This document shows, in pieces, positions 8,701 through 17,736 of a stretch of DNA of 64,000 bases. The DNA is taken from NCBI GenBank assembly GCA_964634885.1, contig CAZWLN010000009.1, positions 1-64,000 on the forward strand, read 5' to 3'. The notes under the pieces are model-generated. The model worked only from the letters and a program-made list of their open reading frames with translations, ran no database searches and was not told the DNA's origin. The stretch is from DAINRZ01 sp964634885 (lineage in GTDB: Bacteria > Bacteroidota > Ignavibacteria > Kapaibacteriales > UBA2268). The translations under genes and the position numbers were made by a program. Position 1 is the stretch's first letter, and each line of letters starts with the position of its first letter.

Positions 8701-9989
8701 CTGTCCTGAGCAGCCTTGGTACAAAAGGTTTTGCATACGACAAAGCAACGCTGTTTGCTAAAAACAACGGTAAGTCCGTTGTAATTCAACCAGGTGATTC
8801 CATTGAAATCGAAGCGGCATTCGTTGCCCGGACTGACGGCTTGCACCAGGCTGTCCTGACAACATCGAGCGACGCTGAGGAGGAAGCCTCTTCAGTTTGG
8901 ACCGGTTACGGGGAAATGGAACTGCTTGACATCCACAACAGTACCGAAACCCCATGTGTCGGTACCCAGGGCTGGCTCAATATCGAACTGACAAATCTCG
9001 GTACAAAAAGCATCGAATTCACAAGGCTGGAGTTCAAACCCTATGTCTCTGTCTTCTCTTTTGACGACCCGGATGTAGCCCAGGGTTTCACTCTGATGCC
9101 GGCAGAAATCAAACAGATATTGATTTCCTTTATTCCGACAGATGATCAGACAGAATCAACCTCTCTTGTTTTTCATAATGACACGAAGAACTATAGTGAC
9201 ATTGAAATCAATCTGGCCGGTACCGGCATCCGTTACAAAAAAGAAACATCCGTCGTTCCTCAGACTCAGGTAAAAACCGTTGGCGAAAGAGCTGCCGTCA
9301 ACATATATTTGCTCGACAGCGGCGGGTCAATTTCTATGGCCGGGCTGGATTCCATGGCGATGACCATATATTATAATAATAATTTCCTGATTCCTGACAG
9401 CATATTCCTGGGAGAAGCTCTTGCCACCGGCTATCATTTTACCGAAGGTTCACCTCAGGTAAACCAGGTTTACAACGACTCTACCGGCACGATTACGATG
9501 ATGATCAAAGCAGATGAAGGAAAAAATTTCGATGTGAACGGCGACCTGCTCGGTGTGGAATTCCGTACTTACCTGCCTTCGTCGTCTTCGCATATAGCCA
9601 ACATATCCCATAGTATCAGCACACTTACCAATGAATGCATCAATATTACTGCTTCAGGTTCAGGTGTCATTGAAATGAGGGATGTATGTGCGGGAGATAA
9701 ACTGAAGATAATAAGGAATGATAAAATTAACGGAATAAACCTGATTAAACCGAACCCTGTAAGCGACGGCGGAGCCAATGTCGAATACTTTACAGCCCGG
9801 GAAGGATGGGCCGAGATTAAGGTATATAATGCCACAGGCGAACTCGTAATGGTACCTCTCGCTGAGTGGGTAAAAGCCGGAAGACACAGCCTGGAGTTCG
9901 ATACGAACAATCTCACCACAGGCATGTACACTGTACTGTTCTCAGCCGGGACGTTCATTGAAAGCCGGAGTTTCTGTGTTGTTAAATGA
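5718..9989 (+). CDS. Giant T9SS-secreted protein, IgGFc-binding-like N-terminus plus choice-of-anchor-D repeats
   Basis: A 1,423-residue secreted protein. The ATG at 5718 is preferred to a TTG one codon earlier. A signal peptide covers about residues 1–24. Residues ~25–520 resemble the IgGFc-binding N-terminal domain (NNVGTEFWITIPP, repeated S/T-rich sandwich strands). Several ASH/choice-of-anchor-D sandwiches follow to about 1180, recognisable by DFG and VKNLS/IKNTGN strands and FxP endings. A cohesin-like module lies at about 1180–1320, and a T9SS type A sorting domain (NLIKPNPVSDGG near 1340 to the C-terminal VVK) ends the protein. It is expected to be exported and attached to the cell surface. 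It is a tandem paralogue of the next gene, with the same domain order throughout. The binding partner is unknown. Confidence 0.85.
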   Translation: MLKGKKIGWLRTGLLLFLIPGVLLSGDFDIEQAKKKLPELFGANNVGTEFWITIPPCNEETDGDNFIKIFVTTNSTTMINIAVPGKGYLEQKMSIPNDVVEFNITPSVGQCYSHSPEKLPPAEKVYRGYGIHIWGDQPLVVYCVVRYSGTSDGFIALPVSTLGRDYVVSSYGDMGSMYDGNYPSETGIVSPYDNNKVKFTLGGNVVTKTAGGLVPGKYDEKILDKGDVWMISSYGFEGDLSGSRIVADKPVSSVSGNYCANIPINNRWCDYSVEMDLPTYTWGYYYPVPKIHGRKYSSLIRIYAKENYTKIYRDGVQIGNLTETENGGTSGKGWTELRLIPMGQDPASAVISGDKPISVTLCNTGVEEDGNPKPNSDPFLMYITPVEQFQKEITFATPGVHGGQNFKENYLNLVYCLDSNGNMPDDIQFGYVSSGDYVWETIRTKFASYDERFRLDIDGRMYAVKNITLPGDGVYKIRAEKPFAVYSYGYGNCDSYGYPTSTALLDLEKADTSAPVPVWKLRCDGNTTSASVRDLPENSKGRSNMGTIFYDSENSYNYDFYHKEFVPGQVQEVSWGLEIIDPKLDARAVITFTDKSGNDTTIEIKHSAFNISVNPPYVNLGILKAGKDTTIKFVVKNLSEQSAVTVTRLELKSKDQNFQLDGVSLPFSLLPNETREVGVKFRPLTAGFYRDSLGIGDTCVFRCVSELASEVGEPVLQVSDINFGSSTVHKKVVKSFHIKNTGNVDAVITGYKGNYHSVYSHDLMTIDSAKPLILKPGGSGKSVEVQFNPDDEGKYDDSIVFVSDAGPQSDVKALITGVGIKPGLLANSYDWDSVRIYRTAHPVAPYDNNWVPGQPRAVWLQNNGTEDVVINSIKIVTVKGDSSAFKFQKDDFLVTLKPNDSLLVDVKFLPAKVGEHEINIIYNSNGGLNAMSVLRGTGIVPRVRTEDMDFGITLAKDNENIRKRKVKIWNVNYEWADSVTIADLLSTPSSTDISPVLSSLGTKGFAYDKATLFAKNNGKSVVIQPGDSIEIEAAFVARTDGLHQAVLTTSSDAEEEASSVWTGYGEMELLDIHNSTETPCVGTQGWLNIELTNLGTKSIEFTRLEFKPYVSVFSFDDPDVAQGFTLMPAEIKQILISFIPTDDQTESTSLVFHNDTKNYSDIEINLAGTGIRYKKETSVVPQTQVKTVGERAAVNIYLLDSGGSISMAGLDSMAMTIYYNNNFLIPDSIFLGEALATGYHFTEGSPQVNQVYNDSTGTITMMIKADEGKNFDVNGDLLGVEFRTYLPSSSSHIANISHSISTLTNECINITASGSGVIEMRDVCAGDKLKIIRNDKINGINLIKPNPVSDGGANVEYFTAREGWAEIKVYNATGELVMVPLAEWVKAGRHSLEFDTNNLTTGMYTVLFSAGTFIESRSFCVVK

Positions 9990-10340
9990 TTAAAATACAG
10001 CACAGGAACCGATATTGCAACTATCTGGCAGAAATAAATAGTTGATATTATTTAATTGAAAATTAATGATAATGAATAATGAAAGGAGGATAAAAGTATA
10101 TGGCCGACACTGGGGACTTGTTAATTGTCATATGCTAATAATTGTTTTAAAAATGGTTTCATTTGATGATTTCAAGTAAAAAAGGGTATAAAATTCATGT
10201 AAAACAAACAGGAAAGGGAAAAATATTAAAAATGAGTTTTCTTGATAAAATTATTATGATTAAATTGTAAAGAAAATGTTGATTTAATAATAATCGAAAT
10301 CTGTAAAAGATTGTTTTTACAATATAGAGGGTGTATGATT
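9990..10340 (+). other. Intergenic leader between the two giant paralogues
   Basis: About 350 bp of AT-rich sequence with no substantial gene. It contains the mini-ORF noted at 10100–10138 and a small GTAAAAGATTGTTTTTAC self-complementary stretch at about 10303–10320 close to the start of the next gene. No clear rho-independent terminator follows the first paralogue. The promoter of the second paralogue is presumably here, but I could not place −33/−7 elements with confidence. Confidence 0.4.
10100..10138 (+). CDS. Possible 12-residue mini-ORF with a strong Shine–Dalgarno
   Basis: AAGGAGG at 10083–10089 lies 10 bp before ATG 10100, which opens a 12-codon frame (MADTGDLLIVIC) ending in TAA. 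Strong Shine–Dalgarno matches are scarce ahead of other genes in this window, so the match is conspicuous. It stands alone in the gap between the two giant paralogues. It could be a leader peptide for the downstream gene, an expressed microprotein, or chance; there is no conservation evidence. Confidence 0.2.
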   Translation: MADTGDLLIVIC

Positions 10341-13300
10341 ATGAAAAAACTTAGACTAATGCTGCTTCTTGCTGCGTTGTTCCTATCAGGTATCCCCAAC
10401 CTGGTCTCAGGAGACTACGAGATTGAGCAGGTTAAGAAGAAATTACCTAAAATGCTTGGAGCAAACAACGTAGGTAAAGAATTCTGGTTCACAATTCCTC
10501 CATGCTTCGAAGACGAATCGGGAGGCTATGACAACTTCATTAAAGTGTATGTTACAACACCTGCAAAGACAGTTGTAACCCTGGAAATTCCCGGTAAAGG
10601 CTACTCCATTCAAAAGACATCGATCCCCAACGATGTCATTGAATTCAACGTCACACCGGTAGCAGGCTGTCCCTGGACAAAAACAGGACCCACTAAATCA
10701 CCTGAAGAAAAGATCTGGAAAGGCGCCGGCATTCACGTTTTTGCCGATTATCCCTTAGTTGTTTACGGTGTTGTAAGATACCGTGCTACCAGCGACGGAT
10801 TCCTTGCCTATCCTGCCTCTTCGTTGGGTAATGATTACTATGCCGCTTCATACGGCAGTATGGACGCCTTAACCGGCGGTCAGTATTTCCCCAGCCTTGT
10901 CGGTGTCGTTGCAGCCTACGACAATACCAACATCAAATTCACACTTGGCGGCAACTCCTATACACAGACATCAGGCGGCATGAAGCAAGGCGACAGTAAA
11001 CCCTTTACCTTAGCTAAAGGCGACGTTGTAATGTTTGCTTCCAACGGAGCTGCACAGGACCTTACAGGCAGCCATATTGTCGGTAACAAACCCTTCGGCG
11101 TCGTTTCCGGCAACTATTGCACAAATATCCCGATCGATAACCGCTGGTGCGACTATACGGTTGAGATGGACATGCCGACATTTACCTGGGGTACCATTTA
11201 CAATGTTCCCAAGGTAATCGGCAGAAAGTATGCATCTCTTATCCGCGTGTTTGCAAGGGAAAAAGGTAACACCATAATCTCCCGTGACGGAGCTCCCATC
11301 GCAACCCTTACCGACAACTCCGGCAAGCAGAACAAGAGCTGGATTGAAGTCAGGCTTGTACCTATGGGTGAATCTCCTGCCTCGGCTGTAATTACCGGCG
11401 ACAAGCCGATCAGTGTTACACTTTACAACACAGGTGTACAGGAAGACGGCTCGCCGATGCCTAACAGCGACCCGTTCATCGAGGCACAAACACCAATCGA
11501 ACAGTACCAGAAAGAAATCACTTTCTGCTGCCCCGGCGTAACGGGCGGTTTGAAGTTCAACGAGAACTACCTCAACCTGGTCTATGAAACAGACTCCAAC
11601 CAGAATACACCCGACGATCTGGAATATGCACAGGTTATCAACGGCGAGTATTACTGGGAAAAAATAAAATATAAGTTCAGTGGTTCTGATGAACTTTTCA
11701 AGATGAAAACCAACGGCAAACAGTATGCTGTTAAGAACATTACACTTCCTGCCGTCGGCGTATTCAAGATCAGGGCAGACAAGCCTTTTGCCGCCTATTC
11801 CTACGGCTATGCCTATTGCGACTCCTACGGATTCCCGACCAGCGCGGCTCTGATGGATATAGAAAAACCCGACACCGTCTGTCCGCACCCGACCTGGACT
11901 CCTAATTGCGACGGCCACGTCGAGGACGGCGTCGTCAAGGACTTGCCGGACGATGCAGAAGTACGTTCCAACCTGGCAATGATCGTGTTCGACTCCGAAC
12001 TCAGTTACAATTACCAGTTCAAATACGAGGACTTCATTCCCGGTACGGACCAGACTACAACATGGTCACTGTATGTAGTTGACCTCGCACAGGACGCAAA
12101 AGCTGTAATCACATTCACCGACAGGCGCGGTAACGACACAACTATTATAATTGAATACTTTGCAATGCAGGTTACAATCGAACCTAATATGCTCGACTGG
12201 GGACTGCTGCAGATCGGCAAAAAGATCGAAATACCGTTCACAGTAAGGAATCTCTCCAAAACATCGGCTGTTACAATTACTGAGCTTAAACTCAAAGACG
12301 GTACACAGGGCTTTGAGCTGATCGGCGTATCTCTTCCGTTTACAATTCCCGAAAACAGTTCCAAGACTTTCAAAGCCAGCTTCACATCCACGGTTGAAGG
12401 CAGTTTCTCCGATTCGCTCGGCCTTGGCGACACCTGCGTGTTCTCATACAGGATACCGCTGGTCGCAAAAGTAGGCGAACCTGTAATCAATGTTGGAAGC
12501 ATCGACTTCGGTAAAGTTACAGTCGGCGAAATAGCCGTTAAAGACTTCGTCATCGAGAACAATGGAACCACAGACCTGACTGTCAGTGCATTCTCTGGAC
12601 CCTCGGCTCCATACACCCGTGACGCAAGCCTGTCTCAGGACATCACTAAAGCAGATCCGCTCGTGATCCCTTCAGGCAAGGCTTCTACCAGTTACACATT
12701 AACTTTCAGGCCTACAGCAGTTGGTACCTTCACAGACCAGATCGTATTCTCCAGCGATGCCGGCAAAATCGACAGCATCCTCGAGATTACAGGCATCGGC
12801 ATCCAGCCCGGCCTCGTAGCCAACAGCTATGACTGGGGCAGGGTAAGGATCGACAGGCCTAACCATCCGATGGGCCCCTACCCGAACACATGGGTACCGG
12901 GTGAACCCCAGGCCATTCTCCTCAAGAACAACGGCACTGAGAAAGTTATTATTAACGATATAAACGTTACTGTAATCAAGGGTGACGAATCTGCATTCAT
13001 CTTTACAAATGGCGAAAATGACTTTACCCGTACCCTTATGCCCGGCGAATCACACCTGGTCGATGTCAAATTCCAGCCCAAGACCGCCGGCGAACATGAG
13101 ATACAGATTACCTACGTCAGCAACGCAGAGTCACCGGTAACCACACTCAAAGGTATTGGCCTTGTACCTAAAGGCCAGACCGAGAACAAGGATTTCGGAA
13201 TGACGCTGATCAAAGACGAGACAATGCGTAAAGACGACGTAATCAAGTTCTGGAACGAAGTTTACGAATGGCAGGATACACTGGTCATTACAAACTTCAG

Positions 13301-14639
13301 TTTGGACAACGGCAAGATATCTGAGATTATAACTGCATACGGCACAGAAGGCTACAGGTTCGACAAAGCCGCTGAAATGGCAAAGACAACAACTTCCGAC
13401 AATGCTTCGGACAAGATCATCTTAGCCCCCGGCGACACGATCTACATTTCAGCCCAGTATGTTGCCCAGCACGAAAACACAAACACTGCCAACCTTGTTA
13501 CCGTCAGCGACGCTGAAACTGAAATGACTTCAGTACTTACAGGCGAAGGCAGGTCGCAGAACATCGATGCTCCTGACAACAACCTTACTGAATGCGTAAC
13601 AAATCCCGACAGCGCTAATGACTATTATTTAATACCTATCAATGTTACTAACGACGCTACATACAAAGTGGAAGTTTCAGGAGTTAACTTTACCAATCCC
13701 TACGGTAACGTTTTCAGCTATGCAAACCCGAACGATGTAAAATTTACTTTGAATCCCGGTCAGACCAACACGTTCAACGTAAAATTCAAACCGGTAGTCG
13801 AAGGTACTTTCGAGACAGACGTTCAGTTCATCAACGACACAAAGAACAAGAATCCCGAAGTGGCACACATTACCGGTATTGGTACCCATTTTGTCAGAGA
13901 ATGCATGATGGAGCCGAAGACACGTGTAATCGATCCCAAAGAAGAACATACTGTCGCCGTACACCTTCAACCAGGCGTTGACATCAGCCCTGCCGGCCTG
14001 TCAAACATCATCGTCGATGTTTACTATGAGAACAACTTCCTCAAACCCGGTAAGGTTGAACTCGGTTCTGCACTGCCTTCCAGCGATTACAACCTGGAAG
14101 ATTACCAGATTACCGAAGATATGGGCAACGGACAGGGTAAGATTACTGCTAAGATCGTATCCAAAGGCAATGCAAACTTCAACGTCAGCGGTGAAGTGCT
14201 CAGGATCACATTCAAAGCCTATCTCCCGACAACGACGGATGCAATTGCAGACCTTACAGACACAATCAGGACAGACGACAATCCCTGCGCCGACATCATT
14301 ACGACAGGCGGCTGCACCATCGAAGTCAATCCGGTTTGCGTCGGCAACCTGTTGAGAGTAACAAAACTGTTCGGTACAAACAGCATTAATCTCATTAAAC
14401 CCAACCCCGTAGGCATTGACGGCGCGAACATCGAGTTTACCGTCGCTAACGAAGGCTGGACAGAGATTAAAGTGTTCAATGCGAACGGCCAGTTGGTTGT
14501 AACTCCGATCTCGACAATACTGAAAGCCGGTGAATACAACTTCAGGCTTGAAACAAGAGACCTGCCGTCCGGATCATACACAATCCAGATGACAACAGGC
14601 GATTACTTACAGACACGTAACCTCAATGTAGTCAAATAA
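10341..14639 (+). CDS. Giant T9SS-secreted protein, second tandem paralogue
   Basis: A 1,432-residue paralogue of the preceding protein with the same order: signal peptide (MKKLRLMLLLAALFLSG), IgGFc-binding-like domain (GANNVGKEFWFTIPP), choice-of-anchor-D sandwiches (VGSIDFGKVTVGE, VEIPFTVRNLS-like strands), a cohesin-like module near 1190–1330 and a T9SS sorting domain (NLIKPNPVGIDG near 1350 to VVK). ATG 10341 is chosen over TTG 10311 and ATG 10335 because AGAGGG lies 9 bp upstream and the signal peptide then starts with MKK. A strong terminator follows, so this ends a transcription unit. Similarity to the first copy extends along the whole length with only small insertions or deletions, pointing to an old whole-gene duplication. 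Confidence 0.85.
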   Translation: MKKLRLMLLLAALFLSGIPNLVSGDYEIEQVKKKLPKMLGANNVGKEFWFTIPPCFEDESGGYDNFIKVYVTTPAKTVVTLEIPGKGYSIQKTSIPNDVIEFNVTPVAGCPWTKTGPTKSPEEKIWKGAGIHVFADYPLVVYGVVRYRATSDGFLAYPASSLGNDYYAASYGSMDALTGGQYFPSLVGVVAAYDNTNIKFTLGGNSYTQTSGGMKQGDSKPFTLAKGDVVMFASNGAAQDLTGSHIVGNKPFGVVSGNYCTNIPIDNRWCDYTVEMDMPTFTWGTIYNVPKVIGRKYASLIRVFAREKGNTIISRDGAPIATLTDNSGKQNKSWIEVRLVPMGESPASAVITGDKPISVTLYNTGVQEDGSPMPNSDPFIEAQTPIEQYQKEITFCCPGVTGGLKFNENYLNLVYETDSNQNTPDDLEYAQVINGEYYWEKIKYKFSGSDELFKMKTNGKQYAVKNITLPAVGVFKIRADKPFAAYSYGYAYCDSYGFPTSAALMDIEKPDTVCPHPTWTPNCDGHVEDGVVKDLPDDAEVRSNLAMIVFDSELSYNYQFKYEDFIPGTDQTTTWSLYVVDLAQDAKAVITFTDRRGNDTTIIIEYFAMQVTIEPNMLDWGLLQIGKKIEIPFTVRNLSKTSAVTITELKLKDGTQGFELIGVSLPFTIPENSSKTFKASFTSTVEGSFSDSLGLGDTCVFSYRIPLVAKVGEPVINVGSIDFGKVTVGEIAVKDFVIENNGTTDLTVSAFSGPSAPYTRDASLSQDITKADPLVIPSGKASTSYTLTFRPTAVGTFTDQIVFSSDAGKIDSILEITGIGIQPGLVANSYDWGRVRIDRPNHPMGPYPNTWVPGEPQAILLKNNGTEKVIINDINVTVIKGDESAFIFTNGENDFTRTLMPGESHLVDVKFQPKTAGEHEIQITYVSNAESPVTTLKGIGLVPKGQTENKDFGMTLIKDETMRKDDVIKFWNEVYEWQDTLVITNFSLDNGKISEIITAYGTEGYRFDKAAEMAKTTTSDNASDKIILAPGDTIYISAQYVAQHENTNTANLVTVSDAETEMTSVLTGEGRSQNIDAPDNNLTECVTNPDSANDYYLIPINVTNDATYKVEVSGVNFTNPYGNVFSYANPNDVKFTLNPGQTNTFNVKFKPVVEGTFETDVQFINDTKNKNPEVAHITGIGTHFVRECMMEPKTRVIDPKEEHTVAVHLQPGVDISPAGLSNIIVDVYYENNFLKPGKVELGSALPSSDYNLEDYQITEDMGNGQGKITAKIVSKGNANFNVSGEVLRITFKAYLPTTTDAIADLTDTIRTDDNPCADIITTGGCTIEVNPVCVGNLLRVTKLFGTNSINLIKPNPVGIDGANIEFTVANEGWTEIKVFNANGQLVVTPISTILKAGEYNFRLETRDLPSGSYTIQMTTGDYLQTRNLNVVK

Positions 14640-14665
14640 CCAACGGCTGCATAGAGAAGATAACC

Positions 14666-14697
14666 AACGCCGGAGCCGAAAGCTCCGGCGTTTTTAT
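14666..14697 (+). terminator. Rho-independent terminator after the second giant paralogue
   Basis: An 11-bp perfect stem (AACGCCGGAGC at 14666–14676 pairing with GCTCCGGCGTT at 14682–14692) with a 5-nt loop is followed by a T run. It lies 27 bp after the stop codon. Confidence 0.9.
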
Positions 14698-14793
14698 TAA
14701 TATTTAATATTATGAACAAATATTAATCAAATATAAATGAAAAGCTTACGTTTACCGTTAAACTCAAAAAACTAAATAGAATAAATAAAAAAT

Positions 14794-17046
14794 ATGTTTT
14801 GGCGTTCAAAAAAGAAAAGTAACGATAAAGAAAATAATATTGAGTTTGGAATCGACAAAGAAGCAGATCTGGCCTGTTTGCTTAGGGAATGCACCAATAA
14901 TCTTCACAAACACAACGATAAATTAATCACTAAAGCCTTCCATTGGTGCTATGAAGCCAATAGGAACAGGGTACTGAAGTCGGGCGACCCTTTTTACACC
15001 TATCCTCTCTCTGTGGCTCTCATCATCATCAACGAGATTGCACTCGACGACACTTCTGTCATTTCGGTGCTCCTGGCCGGCGCCATTCACCAGAACAGCC
15101 CTTACAGCCTGAGCGACATCAGTGTGGAATTCAGCGGCACAATTACCGAAATTGTCGAGAACCTGATTGCCATCAAGACAATCGATCCAGGCGCTTTCTC
15201 ACAGTTGGAGAATTACAGGCGGATACTTCTGTCTCTTTTCAAAGACGTAAGGATCATCCTGATTATGCTGGCAGACAAACTGCACAGCCTGCGAACACTG
15301 GAATACCTGTCCGAAGAAAAACAGCTTCACAGGGCAAAGGAAGCAATGGAGGTATATGCCCCATTCGCCCAGAGGTTCGGCTTGTTCCATCTGAAGTGGG
15401 AGATTGAGGATCATGCCTTTAAATACATTAATCCGGGAGCCTACAACGAAATAAAGAATGCCCTCAAATTGACAAGGGTTGAGAGGGAAGAATACCTTAA
15501 GAAATTCACGAAGCCACTACAGGACCGGATTGTCAAAGTTGACCTGTTTAAGAAGAAGAATATTGGTATTGAAATCACTGCCCGCGCAAAACATATATAT
15601 TCGATTTTCAATAAAATGATTGCCCGCGAGAAAGGTATGGACGAATTGTACGACCTGTTTGCCGTCAGGATAATCATCGACTCGGAGGACAATTCACTCT
15701 GCTTCCTTGCTTACGGCGTGCTGACGGAACTGTACAAACCTGTTCCGGGCACTTTCAAGAATTATATCTCCAGTCCGAAGAAGAATGGTTACCAATCCCT
15801 GCATACTGCTGTCTTCGGGCCTGACGACAAACCTGTCGAAGTACAGATCCGTACCCGGAAGATGCACGAGGTCTCAGAAAGGGGCGTCGCTGCCCATTTC
15901 GATTATAAACGCGGCTTACTGCCGGCTCAGTCGGTACTCGACGACAAGAACCTGCTCGAATGGATGAACCATGTCCGGGGGATATTCGAGAACGCAGTCG
16001 AACTCGAGAACCCTGAAGAAATACTTGAAAGCGTCAAAAACAACCTTTTCCAGGATGAGATATATGTCTTTACTCCGAAGAAGGAGTTCCGTGTACTGCC
16101 GAAGGATTCCACCCCGCTCGATTTCGCTTATAACATACACAGCGAGATCGGCAACCACTGCATCGGCGCCAAAGTGAACTCGAGGGTTGTACCTTTGAAT
16201 TATAAATTAAAGAGCGGGGAACAGATTGAGATTCTTACCTCGAAGAAGCAGAAACCCTCGAAGGAATGGCTTGAATTCGTAATTACGAACCGCGCTAAAG
16301 CACACATTAATAAATACTTCAAGGACGAGTACAGAAACCATTTCGAAAAGGGCAGGGAAAACTGGGATAAGCTTCTCAATTACATGAAACTGATGATTAC
16401 TGAAGACGACTTCGCCAATATACTTAAAGAATTGAACTTTGATGACAATGAGTCTTTCTACGTTGCTGTCGGCAGTGAAGCCCTCGATCTGACACTCCTC
16501 TACCAGTATATGAAAGATAAGTATTACCAGAACGGCGGAGACGCCAATCTCAATATTGCTGCCGTTTTCAACGGAACCAGCGAAGAGGAGAAGAAGAACA
16601 ACACCGACAATCTTATTCAAAGCGGGGCTGTCAACGTAAACTATGCCGATTGCTGCAATCCTCTTCCCGGAGACCCAATCGTCGGAGTAGTGGACGAATC
16701 GGGCGAGGTGGTCGTTCACCACAAGGATTGCCGCAGGGTTCAGGAATACCGCATCGACCACCAGTTCTCAATTTTCGAGATTGAATGGCCCCAGGACATT
16801 AAGAAAGAGTTCTCTGCCAGGTTGAAGATTACTGCTTCTGAAGACAGCGAGGTAATTAACAGCATTACTCATGCCATCCTCATGACGAACGATGTAGGGC
16901 TGAAAAGCTTCAATATCGATTCGAAGAAATCCGGCATGGAAGGTAACATTACCCTCAAAATCAAGAATCTCACGAGCCTTAGCGAGGTTATCAACAAGAT
17001 TAAAGCCATCGAGGGTATTCAAACGCTCGAAAGAGTGATTGATTAG
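14794..17046 (+). CDS. relA: RelA-type (p)ppGpp synthetase with degenerate hydrolase domain
   Basis: A 750-residue long RSH protein. Domain order: pseudo-HD domain (~30–200), synthetase (~240–375: DLFAVRI, SPKKNGYQSLHTAVFG, VEVQIRT, MHEVSERGVAAHFDYKRG), TGS (~415–475: VFTPKKEFRVLPKDSTPLDF), a Cys-containing conserved region (YADCCNPLPGD…HHKDCRR) and a C-terminal ACT domain. The hydrolase signature is lost: the HP position reads Y70-P71, and the LLHDxxED motif reads LLAGAIHQN (93–101), so the His-Asp and Glu-Asp metal ligands are absent. The enzyme should make but not degrade (p)ppGpp, as E. coli RelA does, and would need a separate hydrolase in the genome. It is alone in its transcription unit between two stem-loops. 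Confidence 0.9.
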   Translation: MFWRSKKKSNDKENNIEFGIDKEADLACLLRECTNNLHKHNDKLITKAFHWCYEANRNRVLKSGDPFYTYPLSVALIIINEIALDDTSVISVLLAGAIHQNSPYSLSDISVEFSGTITEIVENLIAIKTIDPGAFSQLENYRRILLSLFKDVRIILIMLADKLHSLRTLEYLSEEKQLHRAKEAMEVYAPFAQRFGLFHLKWEIEDHAFKYINPGAYNEIKNALKLTRVEREEYLKKFTKPLQDRIVKVDLFKKKNIGIEITARAKHIYSIFNKMIAREKGMDELYDLFAVRIIIDSEDNSLCFLAYGVLTELYKPVPGTFKNYISSPKKNGYQSLHTAVFGPDDKPVEVQIRTRKMHEVSERGVAAHFDYKRGLLPAQSVLDDKNLLEWMNHVRGIFENAVELENPEEILESVKNNLFQDEIYVFTPKKEFRVLPKDSTPLDFAYNIHSEIGNHCIGAKVNSRVVPLNYKLKSGEQIEILTSKKQKPSKEWLEFVITNRAKAHINKYFKDEYRNHFEKGRENWDKLLNYMKLMITEDDFANILKELNFDDNESFYVAVGSEALDLTLLYQYMKDKYYQNGGDANLNIAAVFNGTSEEEKKNNTDNLIQSGAVNVNYADCCNPLPGDPIVGVVDESGEVVVHHKDCRRVQEYRIDHQFSIFEIEWPQDIKKEFSARLKITASEDSEVINSITHAILMTNDVGLKSFNIDSKKSGMEGNITLKIKNLTSLSEVINKIKAIEGIQTLERVID

Positions 17047-17090
17047 GCAGGAGAAACCGGAAAACTGCAAGCAGAGATAACAATAAACGA

Positions 17091-17124
17091 AACAACCCGG
17101 TGGGACGATGCCTTCCGGGTTGTT
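17091..17124. terminator. Stem-loop between convergent genes, possible bidirectional terminator
   Basis: AACAACCCGG (17091–17100) pairs perfectly with CCGGGTTGTT (17115–17124) across a 14-nt loop. It lies between the relA stop and the convergent stop of the DcrB-like gene. On the minus strand the stem is followed by TCGTTTATTG, which is moderately T-rich; on the plus strand no T run follows. Its position favours a shared terminator. Confidence 0.5.
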
Positions 17125-17165
17125 CTCATATTTGCTCAATATTATTGCTTCAGTGAAGTGATTTC

Positions 17166-17657
17166 CTATTTCTCAGTAAGGTCGGGCTTTACGCTTTCGA
17201 TGATCGATCCGACCGCCTCGGTGTATTTGTCAACCATTGCCGGTGTGCCTGCTCCGTGCATAAACAGGTAGTTATTGTTCTCTCCGGGAAAGAGCGCTAC
17301 AATCAGGGACATCTCTTCGGAACCTGATTTGCCGCTTCCTTCCACATAGATGATCGTTGAACCGGACAGTTCTTTGGTTTGTACTTCGCCTAATTTAAGG
17401 TCTGTGTACTGTTTACTAATGGTTTCCAATGCTGCTGTCGTTGCTGCTTCAAGGTTTGCACCTTCAACCGAAGTAAATGTAATTGCAATCGGCTCCTCGC
17501 CGACGCCGGCAGTCAGGATCCCCTCCTCGTTCTCTACTGTCCATCCGGCAGGGAATGTGACCGTCAATCCAAGATCTTCGAATTTGTACTCATTGCACAT
17601 AATTCCGATAGTCATAATAAAATACATCAGGGCTGCGACCGGGAAAAATTTCTTCAT
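17166..17657 (-). CDS. Exported DcrB/PsbP-like small protein
   Basis: A 163-residue protein with an N-terminal hydrophobic export segment (residues 1–20, ending GIMC; not a strict lipobox). The mature part, GLTVTFPAGWTVENEEG followed by alternating strands and a helix, with FTSVEGANLEAATTAAL and SGSTIIYVEGSG, resembles the DcrB/PsbP-like fold found in many small envelope proteins of unknown role. It is transcribed towards relA and separated from the pyrD-like gene by 79 bp. It has no enzymatic motif. The function is unknown; the family guess rests on the FPAGW-type strand and overall size. Confidence 0.65.
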   Translation of the reverse strand: MKKFFPVAALMYFIMTIGIMCNEYKFEDLGLTVTFPAGWTVENEEGILTAGVGEEPIAITFTSVEGANLEAATTAALETISKQYTDLKLGEVQTKELSGSTIIYVEGSGKSGSEEMSLIVALFPGENNNYLFMHGAGTPAMVDKYTEAVGSIIESVKPDLTEK

Positions 17658-17736
17658 AAAGACCTTTCAAATAAAAAATAAATACTCCAATTTACTTATC
17701 GGAGTATTCTACAATAACTATACCAATAAATCGGAT

